Assembly (NCBI RefSeq): GCF_047263945.1
Contig: NZ_JBLAVB010000016.1
Span: forward strand, 1 to 64,000
From: Rhodospirillum sp047263945
GTDB lineage: Bacteria; Pseudomonadota; Alphaproteobacteria; Rhodospirillales; Rhodospirillaceae
Length of the DNA: 64,000 nt
Reading direction: 5' to 3'
The notes beneath the pieces were generated by a model, which did no database searches, was not told the DNA's origin, and saw only the letters and a list, made by a program, of their open reading frames with translations. Position numbers and translations under genes: made by a program. Shown one piece after another: positions 1 through 8,479 of this stretch. How positions within the stretch are numbered: the first letter of the stretch is position 1; each line of letters starts with the position of its first letter.

Positions 1-41
1 CGAGGCCAAGTTTGGTCGCGAAGCGACCCAACTTGGCCTCG
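1..41. repeat. Intergenic palindrome at window edge
   Basis: An almost perfect inverted repeat with arms of about 19 bases around a GAA loop. The arms contain CGAGGCCAAGTTTGGTCGC and its complement with one mismatch. It shares the CAAGTTGG-type core of the palindromes near 7.2 kb and 26.65 kb. It follows the 3' end of the minus-strand gene at 84-740 and could act as a transcription terminator, but no T-tract is seen. Confidence 0.7.
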
Positions 42-83
42 GACGACTCTAGCCAACCTCACCTTTCCGGGCTCGCCGAGCCT

Positions 84-740
84 TCACAATAAATGGGGAA
101 ACAAAACCGAGCGGTCCGCTTCATTGATCCGCCCGCCCCGACGTTTGAACAGAGCCTGCAGCTTGCCGTTTTCGAACTGAGGGCCGCGTCGTTCCGATTG
201 TCCCGGAAAGCGCAAATAGATCCGGCCCCGATGGTTCAAATGGTTGAGTTTCAGATCTTCCAGCAGGAAGTCCCACTCCTCCACCGCGTAGAGTTCGTTG
301 TTCCGCTTCTCGTTAAAGCGGATATCAATGGCAACAACCAAATCGAAGAAATAGGGAAATTCGGGCAGGACCTTTCCCGCGTTGAATCGGTGGACGATGC
401 GGTGCACCTTCAACCACCGACACATTTCTTCTCCCAGCGAATTGTCTGGAGCATCCAGGGCATCGGCATGGTGACCTAACCAAGTGACCAAGCGGGTGAA
501 ATATCCGGCCCCCGCCCCAAGCACCAGAATCGACCGCCCCGGCCCCCGGTCCAAACCCAATTGGCAGACGATCGCCCAGCAGTCCTGGAAGGACGCCTCC
601 AGATCGAAAGGATTGGTGTGCAGGCCAGAAGACGCGCCACCGAGACGCTCCTCGAAAAGCTTGAAAGCCTCCATATCCAGGGACTCCCGAGCATGGGCAA
701 TAATGCCTTCTATTGTGGGGCGGTCGCCAGTGGCGGTCAT
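84..740 (-). CDS. SAM-dependent methyltransferase-like protein
   Basis: A 218-residue protein. The segment SILVLGAGAGYFTRLVTWLG (about residue 70) resembles the glycine-rich motif I of class I SAM methyltransferases, followed by an acidic stretch (ALDAPDN) and FDLVVAIDIRF at the motif IV position. I chose the ATG at 740 because a GGAGAG ribosome site lies just upstream and the extra N-terminal residues of the longer frame look non-coding. No substrate can be inferred. It stands alone, with an intergenic palindrome behind it. The nucleotide-binding motif is seen; methyltransferase activity is inferred. It could be a fold-only relative. Confidence 0.6.
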   Translation of the reverse strand: MTATGDRPTIEGIIAHARESLDMEAFKLFEERLGGASSGLHTNPFDLEASFQDCWAIVCQLGLDRGPGRSILVLGAGAGYFTRLVTWLGHHADALDAPDNSLGEEMCRWLKVHRIVHRFNAGKVLPEFPYFFDLVVAIDIRFNEKRNNELYAVEEWDFLLEDLKLNHLNHRGRIYLRFPGQSERRGPQFENGKLQALFKRRGGRINEADRSVLFPHLL

Positions 741-939
741 GGGCGGCACTCTCCGTAACAAACGGGTCCTGTTGGACCGAAGGTCTCTCACACCCAAAGA
801 ACCTGAAACCATGGCGACATTTTGACGCGGCCTCTCAATCAACACCCCGAGACCGGAACATGCGAAAATCAATCCCATACATGGCGTTGCCTCTCACCAC
901 CCCTTGAGTGAAACGGGGTAGGGAAAGCGCTTTTGTCGT

Positions 940-972
940 CTCGTCATCCCCGCGCAGGCGGGAATGACGCTT
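940..972. repeat. Dispersed 'cattcccgcgcaggcgggaat'-type palindrome
   Basis: The stretch TCATCCCCGCGCAGGCGGGA is a short palindromic repeat of the type common between genes in many Proteobacteria. Related copies lie at about 38489-38520 and, inverted, at 38582-38612. A partial copy is at about 6940-6955. Confidence 0.6.
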
Positions 973-1030
973 TTGGAGCGTTTTCGGACTTTTTCCGCAC
1001 CCTGCCAGGACCGGCTTTGGTTCACCCCGC

Positions 1031-2308
1031 TCAACCGCTCAACCGCTCAATAGTCGCGCCACAGGTGACGAGCTTATCTTCCACCCGCTCATAACCGCGA
1101 TCAAGGTGATAGACACGATTGATGACCGTTTCCCCTTCCGCCGCCAACCCGGCAATCACCAGACAAACAGAAGCCCGCAGATCCGTCGCCATGACCTGGG
1201 CGCCGGACAGCCGCGCCTTGCCCCGCACAATGGCCGAGCCCCCATGGATGTTGATATCGGCCCCCATGCGGCTGAGCTCGGGCACATGCATGAAGCGGTT
1301 CTCGAAAATGCTCTCCGTGATCATACAAGCGCCCGAAGCCGTGCTCATCAGGGCCATCCATTGGGCCTGCATATCCGTGGGAAAGCCAGGGAAGGGTTCG
1401 GTCATCACATCCACCCCGCGCACCTCGCCGCCGGTGGCATCGATCAACAGACCGTCGGTCGCCTCTTCCACCACAACACCAGCCTGACGCATGTGGTCGA
1501 CCAGGGCTTCGGTCAGGTCCATGCCCGTCCCCGTCAGGGTCAACCGCCCCCGGGTGGCCGCCGCAGCCAGGGCATAAGTTCCTGTTTCAATCCGATCAGG
1601 GACCACCGCATGGGTCACGCCGCCCAGACTATCGACTCCGTCCACGGTCAGGGTGCCTGTGCCAATCCCTTCGATCTGTGCGCCCATGGCCCGCAGGCAG
1701 GTGGCCAGATCGCTGATCTCCGGCTCACGGGCCGCGTTCTCGATGATCGTCCGCCCCTCAGCCAGGGTGGCGGCCATCAGGGCGTTTTCCGTCCCCCCAA
1801 CCGTGACCTTTGGGAAGTTCACCTGGGCGCCCTTCAAGCGGCCTTCGACCCGGGCATCGATATAGCCTTCCTTCAACTCAATGATCGCGCCCAGGGCCTC
1901 CAGGGCCTTGAGGTGCAGATCAACGGGCCGGGTGCCGATGGCACATCCCCCAGGCAGGGACACCCGGGCTTGCCCATGGCGAGCCAGCAGGGGCCCCAAC
2001 ACCAGAACAGAGGCCCGCATCTTGCGCACCAGATCGTAAGGAGCGGTCGTGTCCCTAAGACCAGAGGCATTCAGATCCAGGATCCGCCCCTCGGCACTAT
2101 CAGCCCCGTTCAGGTGCACATGAACGCCCATGTGTTCAAGAAGCCCCCCCATGGTGCGAATATCGGCCAAATCGGGAATATTCGTTAAGGTCACGACCTG
2201 GTCGGTGAGCAGGCAGACAGGCATCAGGGTCAAGGCAGCGTTCTTGGCGCCCCCAATACGAATGGTGCCCTTCAGCGGGGCGCCGCCAATAATGCGGATC
2301 CTATCCAT
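1031..2308 (-). CDS. murA: UDP-N-acetylglucosamine 1-carboxyvinyltransferase
   Basis: 425 residues, the usual MurA length. This cytoplasmic enzyme transfers enolpyruvate from PEP to UDP-GlcNAc, the first committed step of peptidoglycan synthesis. The N-terminus carries the family signature IRIGGAKNAALTLMP (about 16-30), with Lys and Asn at the substrate site. The active-site cysteine that fosfomycin attacks is present as C122 in LPGGCAIGTRPVDLHL. The start at 2308 has GGAAGG upstream and matches the conserved N-terminus. It is followed by a methyltransferase-like gene but appears to be transcribed alone. The assignment is very secure. Confidence 0.97.
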   Translation of the reverse strand: MDRIRIIGGAPLKGTIRIGGAKNAALTLMPVCLLTDQVVTLTNIPDLADIRTMGGLLEHMGVHVHLNGADSAEGRILDLNASGLRDTTAPYDLVRKMRASVLVLGPLLARHGQARVSLPGGCAIGTRPVDLHLKALEALGAIIELKEGYIDARVEGRLKGAQVNFPKVTVGGTENALMAATLAEGRTIIENAAREPEISDLATCLRAMGAQIEGIGTGTLTVDGVDSLGGVTHAVVPDRIETGTYALAAAATRGRLTLTGTGMDLTEALVDHMRQAGVVVEEATDGLLIDATGGEVRGVDVMTEPFPGFPTDMQAQWMALMSTASGACMITESIFENRFMHVPELSRMGADINIHGGSAIVRGKARLSGAQVMATDLRASVCLVIAGLAAEGETVINRVYHLDRGYERVEDKLVTCGATIERLSG

Positions 2309-2829
2309 GGCGCGGGTATGGACCTTCCAAGGGTTGGAACGGAGGGCAAACCGAAGCCCAAGGCTCCGGCGGACACGCCGCTCGACAAAAGACTATGGAC
2401 CAGGGGACCAGATCCGCCGAACCGCGCCGAAACGGGTTCAATCCGGCAGGAACCGGTCTGGGAGAGGGGAAGCGATAGCGAACCCCACAGATGCCGGGGG
2501 GACTGTCAGGACACACCGGGAAAACGGCGCTTATTGGGCAGAGGATTCGCAAAAGACCCCGAGTCCGGCTTCCTACCGCATCCCCCCCGGTCGCGCAAGA
2601 TATCTGGCGGGACAATGGTCGCGCCCCTTTCTACCAATGGGTTACATCTCATTTGATATAACGCCCCCCTTGTATGCAGCAACTCCAAGATCAATATTGA
2701 TAAGGTGAGAAAGAATCTCCTCACTGAATTCATCCCGCTAAAACATGCTCCTCCTGGGAAAGCAACGGCAAAAACAAGGTCGTAATGTCTATGGCAGATA
2801 TGGCCTCCCCTAAATAGGCACCCCTACGA
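2309..2829. other. Non-coding gap between murA and kinase gene
   Basis: About 520 bases between two divergent genes. I see no convincing gene, RNA or repeat. Open frames here have the composition of chance frames in GC-rich DNA. The AT-richer part (about 2640-2720) is the likely promoter area for both genes. A small hairpin (GTGAG/CTCAC) lies near 2706-2725. Confidence 0.5.
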
Positions 2830-4668
2830 ATGGATCAACCCGGCTATCAGAACCGCATAGAGACCTGGGCCTTTCCGGCCATCTCCTTCGGCTTTGTCCT
2901 GATCCTTGGCGCCATTTTCGTTCTCGTTGTCCTGCTCGACCGGAATCTGGAGAAACGCTCAACTGCGGTGCGTGTCCTGGCAAACGGGCAGAGCACTGAG
3001 ACGCGAATCGGCGCGGCGATGGAAGACTTTGGGCGCCTGGTGACGATCGTGGCCAATAGCCCGGTACTGTCCCAGGGAAGCGAAGAGGCAATCGCACGGC
3101 ATTTTCTGACCATAGCCAAGGCAGATCAACGCATTGACCAACTGCGTCTTTTGTCCCCCAGCGGCAGAGAAGAGGTCCGGATCAATGAAACCCAAAAGAT
3201 TCCTATCCAAGTGCCACGGGACCAGTTGCAGGACAAAAGCGACCGTCCCTATTTCCAGGAAACCGTGGGCACCTCAAAGGGCACCGTTCGGATTAGTCCC
3301 TTAGACCTGAATATTGAATTTGGGAAAGTGGAATACCCCCTAACCCCCACCATCCGCCTGTCCACCCCTATCTTCTGGGAAAGCGGATCGCTTCGTGGTG
3401 TGCTCGTCCTTAATGTCAACGCGGAAAGCATGGTTGGCCAAGTCCAGCGCAAGACACAGGTCCAAGGAGAATGGACCCTGATCCACGTCGAAGGCAGCCA
3501 TTGGGTGCTTCCTGACAGAACGGAAACGCGGGGATGGGTGCTGACAGATACGGATCAGGCCCGCAACCGCTTTCCCCAAGTGGTCGACCAAATGGATCAG
3601 CCCCATCAGGACCTGTTCGAAGACGGGGATACCGAGTGGTTTCACGGCATCCTCAATTTGAAAACCGACTTGTCCGACAATCGCTTGGTTTCCGACGTTG
3701 GGGGGTTTCCCAAGATCCATATCTTCGTCGGCACCCAGCACCGATCCCTGGTCACGCTTTTAAAGAACCGCCTTCCCCTCGCTGCCCTTGCCTTGGCCCT
3801 CTCCCTGGCCGTCGCTTGGGCCTGGAGCCGCGCCCTGATTGGCCAAGCCCGCGCCCGAAAAGCCCGCTTGACTGCCTATAAGCGCTTGGTTCAGTCGGAA
3901 AAACTGGCGGGGCTTGGAGGAATGGTCGCAGGCATCGCCCACGAACTGAACACCCCAATCGGCAATGCCTTGACCATCGCCAGCACCATCCAGGACCGAG
4001 CCAGGGAAGCCATGGCAAGCCAGGGGACCTTGGACCTTCCCGATTTCCTGGAAGACATGGCCCAAGGAAGTTCAGTCCTGATGAAGAGCCTGGATCGGGC
4101 ACGCACCCTGATCCGCCGGTTCAAGGACGTCGCGGTAGACCGAACGGCGGAACGCCACCGGTCTTTCGCCCTTGATCCTTTCCTGGAAGACCTTCTGGCC
4201 ACCATGCGTCCCCGCTTCAAAAACAGCCCGGTTACACTCGAACTGAAGGCCACCAGCGGGGCAACCATGGACAGCTATCCCGGCGCCCTTGGTCAAGTGG
4301 TGATGAACTTGGTCGACAACGCCCTGATCCACGGCTTTCCCGACGGCGCATCGGGCACGATCCAGGTAACCTCCTCTCTCTTGCCCCGTCAGAACAAGAT
4401 CCGTGTGGTTTGTGCAAACACGGGGCGAGGCATCGAGGAACAGCACCTGCAGCACCTATTCGAACCCTTTTTCACCACACGAGCGTCCATGGGCGGTGGG
4501 GGCCTGGGCCTGGCCATCACCCGTGGCATCGTCGTCGATCTCCTGGGGGGAGATATCTCCGTGGAGAGTGCCCCCGACAAGGGGGCCGTCTTCACCATTG
4601 ATCTCCCCCTCTCTGCCCCCCAAACGAGTCCCTCGTCGAACAAGGAGAAGAGCAGCCATGCCATCTGA
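2830..4668 (+). CDS. Membrane sensor histidine kinase
   Basis: 612 residues. One membrane helix near 17-37 (FVLILGAIFVLVVLL) and a second near 315-335 (LAALALALSLAVAWAW) flank a periplasmic domain of roughly 270 residues, consistent with a Cache-type sensor. A HisKA domain follows, with phospho-acceptor H371 in GIAHELNTPIGN. The HATPase domain has N-box VMNLVDNALIHGF and G-boxes GRGIEE and GGLGLAI. The gene overlaps the next one (start 4658), so the kinase and the REC-EAL protein are probably translated together and act as a two-component pair. The signal sensed is unknown. Confidence 0.9.
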   Translation: MDQPGYQNRIETWAFPAISFGFVLILGAIFVLVVLLDRNLEKRSTAVRVLANGQSTETRIGAAMEDFGRLVTIVANSPVLSQGSEEAIARHFLTIAKADQRIDQLRLLSPSGREEVRINETQKIPIQVPRDQLQDKSDRPYFQETVGTSKGTVRISPLDLNIEFGKVEYPLTPTIRLSTPIFWESGSLRGVLVLNVNAESMVGQVQRKTQVQGEWTLIHVEGSHWVLPDRTETRGWVLTDTDQARNRFPQVVDQMDQPHQDLFEDGDTEWFHGILNLKTDLSDNRLVSDVGGFPKIHIFVGTQHRSLVTLLKNRLPLAALALALSLAVAWAWSRALIGQARARKARLTAYKRLVQSEKLAGLGGMVAGIAHELNTPIGNALTIASTIQDRAREAMASQGTLDLPDFLEDMAQGSSVLMKSLDRARTLIRRFKDVAVDRTAERHRSFALDPFLEDLLATMRPRFKNSPVTLELKATSGATMDSYPGALGQVVMNLVDNALIHGFPDGASGTIQVTSSLLPRQNKIRVVCANTGRGIEEQHLQHLFEPFFTTRASMGGGGLGLAITRGIVVDLLGGDISVESAPDKGAVFTIDLPLSAPQTSPSSNKEKSSHAI

Positions 4669-6904
4669 CCCCACAAACGGCATGCTCGAGGACCTGTTCC
4701 TCACGCCGGTCTCCTCTGGCGTCTCTGAATGGCGCATCCTTGTTGTCGACGACGAGCCCGAAGTGTTCGAAGCCACACGTTTCGCCTTGAAGGGTGTCCG
4801 TATCATGGACCGCCCCATCGCCCTCCATTGGGCCGATTCCGCGAAGGCGGCAGAGAGCTTCCTCGTCGAATATCCCGATACGGCCCTGGCCCTGGTCGAC
4901 GTGGTCATGGAGACCAATGACGCGGGCCTTCGCCTGGTCTCCCGGCTTCGAGAGACAGGACACCGGGATCTGCGCGTTATCCTGCGCACGGGACAACCGG
5001 GATATGCCCCCGAACTGACGGTCATCACGGACTTCGAGATCAATGATTACACCTGCAAGGATGATCTGACCCGAACCCGCCTGATCAGCCTTCTGACCAC
5101 CGCGTTACGGGATTACAACCAGATCCGCCAGATCAACGAACACCGGAAGGGGTTGGAACTGGTCATCCAATCCACCCAAGACCTGTTGAACCGCAAAGGC
5201 CTGAGCGTTCTGGGGCAGGGCATCTTGACCCAACTCGCGGCCCTGTTGAGCCTGCCTCCCAAGGGAATCGTCTGCGCGGCATCCATGGGTGGGGGCACCA
5301 GGGACCAAACCAGCTTTATCGTCCTTTCCGGCTTAGGAACCTACGCCAGGGAGATGGGCCGCCCCCTGACGACGCTGGAAGACTATGAGACGCGCCTGAG
5401 TTCAGCGTTCACCGTGGCCCGGGAACTTGGAGGGCCGGTCACCCTCGAGGATGGCGTGGCGGCGGTTTTCGACAATCCCAGCGGACGCGCCTATTTCTTG
5501 TTCGTAGAGGGCAAGCTTGAGAAACCATCGCCGGTCATTTCCCACCTGCTACGCTTGTTTACCGCCAATATCGCGCTCTGTTTCGAAAACCTGGACATAC
5601 TCGATCGCCTCAACATCCTGGCCTACACCGACCCCGCATTGAATATTCCCAACCGCAACGCCCTGGCCCTGCGCATTGACCGAACGACCGAACAGGGATC
5701 CCTGACCCGCCTTGTGACGTTCTCGTTGAAGACCATCATGGACATCACCAGTGCCTTTGGGACGCAAACGGCCACCCAAGCCTTTCTGTCCTTCCGCGAC
5801 AAGCTACTGGAGACGTTGCCCGAAGTCTCCTTCATCTGTCACTTCAGTGACCGCAGCCTTCTGGCCATGGGCGCTCCTCAAGACCTTCCCATGGACGCTA
5901 TCGGGCGTCTGCGCACCCCCACCGTTTCCATTGAAGGTATGGCCATGGTCCTTCCCATGACCATATCCGTTCTCGATCTGGATCTGGGAAGTCATAGCGC
6001 GGAAGAGGTCATCCGCATGGCCATCACAGCAAACCTCACCGCAGCCGAACAGCCGCGCCCGGACGACATTCACCATTTCGACCCAACGGTTAAGGAGGCC
6101 CTTGGGAAGCGGCTCCACCTGTTGTTCGCCCTTCGGGATGCCTTGGATAAGGGGGACGGCATCGAGGCCCATTTCCAGGCCAAAGTGGAGTTGACCACAG
6201 GTCGGATTACGGGTGCGGAAGCCCTGTGCCGCTGGACCTTCGAAGGGAAATCCATTTCGCCAGGAACCTTCATTCCCCTGGCAGAAACGGGCGGCCTGTC
6301 CCGTCCGCTCACCCGCACCATCCTCCAACAGGTGGCCGCTTTCGCCCACAGCCGACGGGAAAAGGAACTGCCTCCCCTCCCTGTCGCGGTGAACCTGTCC
6401 TTGGTGGATTTCAACGACCAGGATTTCAGCGATCAGCTTTTGGGTTGGGTGCGCGACATGCAGCTTTCCCCAGACAGCCTGTCCTTCGAAATCACAGAGA
6501 GCGAGATCATGCGGGATCCGGACAGGATCCTGAGGGACTTGGCCCGCATTCGGGAAGCGGGGTTCAGAATGGCTGTCGACGATTTCGGAACCGGGCATTC
6601 CTCCCTCAGCCGTATCGACCATATGCCCATTACCACAGTCAAAATCGACAGGGCCTTCGTGACTCCTTTGACGCCGGATAATTGCCAAACAGGGATCGCT
6701 GCGGTGACCATGGTTATGGCCCGAAACCTGGACCTGTCCGTGATCGCAGAGGGCGTGGAAACGCCGCTCCAACATCAGGCTCTGCTGGAATTGGGGTGTA
6801 AAACCGCACAGGGGTTTCTGTATGCCCGCCCCCTGGACCGGGGGAATTTCGAGGCCCTCCTGGATCGTGGACGCATCCAACTCCCCGACCCGGGGGCCCG
6901 TTAG
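4658..6904 (+). CDS. Response regulator with EAL phosphodiesterase domain
   Basis: 748 residues. An N-terminal receiver domain (WRILVVDDEPEVFE; phospho-acceptor Asp in ALVDVVMETND) is followed by a DUF3369-like region, a degenerate GGDEF domain (IPNRNALALRI remains, no GGDEF motif) and a C-terminal EAL domain. EAL residues are intact: AEALCRW, VNLSLVDF, EITESEI, DDFGTGHSSLS, KIDRAFV, IAEGVET and QGFLYARPL. It should therefore hydrolyse cyclic di-GMP under control of phosphorylation by the overlapping kinase. The ATG at 4658 follows AAGGAG, and the reading frame's longer upstream part overlaps the kinase and is not coding. The output is likely motility or attachment, by inference. Confidence 0.9.
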   Translation: MPSDPTNGMLEDLFLTPVSSGVSEWRILVVDDEPEVFEATRFALKGVRIMDRPIALHWADSAKAAESFLVEYPDTALALVDVVMETNDAGLRLVSRLRETGHRDLRVILRTGQPGYAPELTVITDFEINDYTCKDDLTRTRLISLLTTALRDYNQIRQINEHRKGLELVIQSTQDLLNRKGLSVLGQGILTQLAALLSLPPKGIVCAASMGGGTRDQTSFIVLSGLGTYAREMGRPLTTLEDYETRLSSAFTVARELGGPVTLEDGVAAVFDNPSGRAYFLFVEGKLEKPSPVISHLLRLFTANIALCFENLDILDRLNILAYTDPALNIPNRNALALRIDRTTEQGSLTRLVTFSLKTIMDITSAFGTQTATQAFLSFRDKLLETLPEVSFICHFSDRSLLAMGAPQDLPMDAIGRLRTPTVSIEGMAMVLPMTISVLDLDLGSHSAEEVIRMAITANLTAAEQPRPDDIHHFDPTVKEALGKRLHLLFALRDALDKGDGIEAHFQAKVELTTGRITGAEALCRWTFEGKSISPGTFIPLAETGGLSRPLTRTILQQVAAFAHSRREKELPPLPVAVNLSLVDFNDQDFSDQLLGWVRDMQLSPDSLSFEITESEIMRDPDRILRDLARIREAGFRMAVDDFGTGHSSLSRIDHMPITTVKIDRAFVTPLTPDNCQTGIAAVTMVMARNLDLSVIAEGVETPLQHQALLELGCKTAQGFLYARPLDRGNFEALLDRGRIQLPDPGAR

Positions 6905-7153
6905 CAGGCCACGCAAAAAGTCAGAGAACTCTCCAAAAGCGTCATTCCCGCATCCTATCAGAGCATCAAGCCCTTCAACTGCACCACATCCCGTCTTCCC
7001 GGTGTCATTGGACCCAGCCTTTTCATTGGTCTATGGATGATCCCGGTATGGAATCCAATGCATTCGAGCAAGATCCATTTCACGTTAGGGGACCGTGGCT
7101 TGGCAAAGGCGCTTGACCTTGGTGCTGGCTACCGCTAGGCCCTAGGCTTGAGC

Positions 7154-7190
7154 GAAACTGGATCAACTTGAGTCAAGCTGGCCCCGTTTC
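7154..7190. repeat. GAAAC...CAGCTTGAGTCA-family hairpin
   Basis: GAAAC and GTTTC arms enclose GGATCAACTTGAGTCAAGCT. The same family occurs at 10504-10540, 31409-31452 and, as a half copy, near 23640-23668. Confidence 0.65.
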
Positions 7191-7209
7191 ACCCTCATCT
7201 CATGAATTT

Positions 7210-7257
7210 TAGTGTGCTCCGAGATCAAGTTGGCCCAACTTGATCTCGGAGCACACT
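7210..7257. repeat. 48-bp near-perfect palindrome
   Basis: The left arm is AGTGTGCTCCGAGATCAAGT plus TGG; the right arm is its exact complement. No loop beyond the centre is needed, so it can form a long hairpin or cruciform. The inner part CGAGATCAAGTTGG recurs at 26646-26705 and about 23633-23646. Confidence 0.85.
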
Positions 7258-7288
7258 AGGGAATGAAAAAGGCGAAAAGCGCGAGGCT

Positions 7289-8479
7289 ATGATCAAGACT
7301 CTGGACCGCTATATCCTGCGTAATCTGCTCGTCGGACTTTCCGTCGGCGCGGTCGCGCTGGTCGCTTTGATTTGGCTGATCAACTCCCTGAAGTTCCTTG
7401 ACTGGTTCGTCAACAAAGGGCTGTCCATCAGCACCTTCTTGAAATTGACCCTGTTACTCATGCCCGGCTTCCTGACCGTCTTCATTCCCATTTCGCTCTT
7501 TGCCGTTGTGCTGTTCACCTATAACAAGCTCGCTGCGGACCGGGAATTGATCGTCATGCGTGCCGCCGGGCAGGGCCATTGGCAGTTGGCCAAACCCGCG
7601 TTGTGGCTTTGCCTGATTCTGACCCTTGTCGGATACTGGCTGACCATGAGTGTCGTCCCTGCCATGGAACGGGCATTTGACGTCATTAAATGGCAGGTCC
7701 GCGACGAGGTCTCCAGTCTCATCATCAAGGAAGGGCAGTTCAATCAGATAAGAAAAGGCGTTATCGTCTATGCCGGAAAACGGACCGCCGATGGCAAGCT
7801 GCTCAATCTGCTGATTCACGATACATCCGGCAGTAAGGAAGTAACCGTCTTGGCTGAATCCGGTGCCCTTGTGAAGGATGGCGCTACTTCCAAGATCTTA
7901 TTGCTCAATGGAAATCGGCAGGAACGCGACCCGGAGACGGGTAAGATAACCTTTCTGTATTTTGACAGCTATACCATAGACATGGGGGATTCTGGCAAAA
8001 GCAAGGAATTCCGCTACATTGATGAGCGGCAACGCCCTTTTTCAGAGTTATATTCCATCCAGGTGGGCGACCAGATCGACCCCGCTTATCCCTACTTGTT
8101 CGAGCATTCCAGCGTTCGACGCCTGCGTATGGAACTACACCTGCGGATTTTGCGTCCGTTGGCCCACCTTGGCTTCCTGCTGATCGGCTTGGCTGCGGCC
8201 CTGACAGGAGAGTTTAACCGGCGAGGCGACAACACACGGGTTATCGTCGCCGTCGCGCTTGTGGTCTTGTTCCAGGGCGGCAGCCTGGGGGCGGCCAATC
8301 TCGTCAAAAAATCCTATGACGGTCTGATTGTGCTCGATCTCATGACCATTCTGCCCATTGTCATTGGCTTTTTGTGGCTCACTTGGCCCAGTGACCGATG
8401 GCCCCTGGGACGAAAGCCGACCCCGCCTGAGCTCGCGCCGGAGACTCCTAAAACGCGGCAATTGGGGTCTTCGGCATGA
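7289..8479 (+). CDS. LptF/LptG-family LPS export permease
   Basis: 396 residues. The start MIKTLDRYILRNLLVG, helices near 15-35, 55-80 and 100-120, the NKLAADRELIVMRAAG loop, a central periplasmic region of about 150 residues and three C-terminal helices match the YjgP/YjgQ permeases. These form the inner-membrane part of the LptB2FG machine that extracts LPS. LptF and LptG usually sit side by side, but here only one is present and it is coupled by an ATGA overlap to an MsbA-like flippase gene. I lean to LptF from the start, without certainty. The last 40 residues are a hydrophilic proline-rich tail. Confidence 0.85.
   Translation: MIKTLDRYILRNLLVGLSVGAVALVALIWLINSLKFLDWFVNKGLSISTFLKLTLLLMPGFLTVFIPISLFAVVLFTYNKLAADRELIVMRAAGQGHWQLAKPALWLCLILTLVGYWLTMSVVPAMERAFDVIKWQVRDEVSSLIIKEGQFNQIRKGVIVYAGKRTADGKLLNLLIHDTSGSKEVTVLAESGALVKDGATSKILLLNGNRQERDPETGKITFLYFDSYTIDMGDSGKSKEFRYIDERQRPFSELYSIQVGDQIDPAYPYLFEHSSVRRLRMELHLRILRPLAHLGFLLIGLAAALTGEFNRRGDNTRVIVAVALVVLFQGGSLGAANLVKKSYDGLIVLDLMTILPIVIGFLWLTWPSDRWPLGRKPTPPELAPETPKTRQLGSSA

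Larger units (their letters stand above)
6905..7288. other. Non-coding gap holding two palindromic repeats
   Basis: 384 bases without a gene. It holds a partial CATTCCCGC repeat near 6945, a member of the GAAAC...GTTTC hairpin family at 7154-7190, and the near-perfect palindrome at 7210-7257. The last is about 30 bases ahead of the permease gene, so the promoter of that gene must overlap or follow it. Confidence 0.6.
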
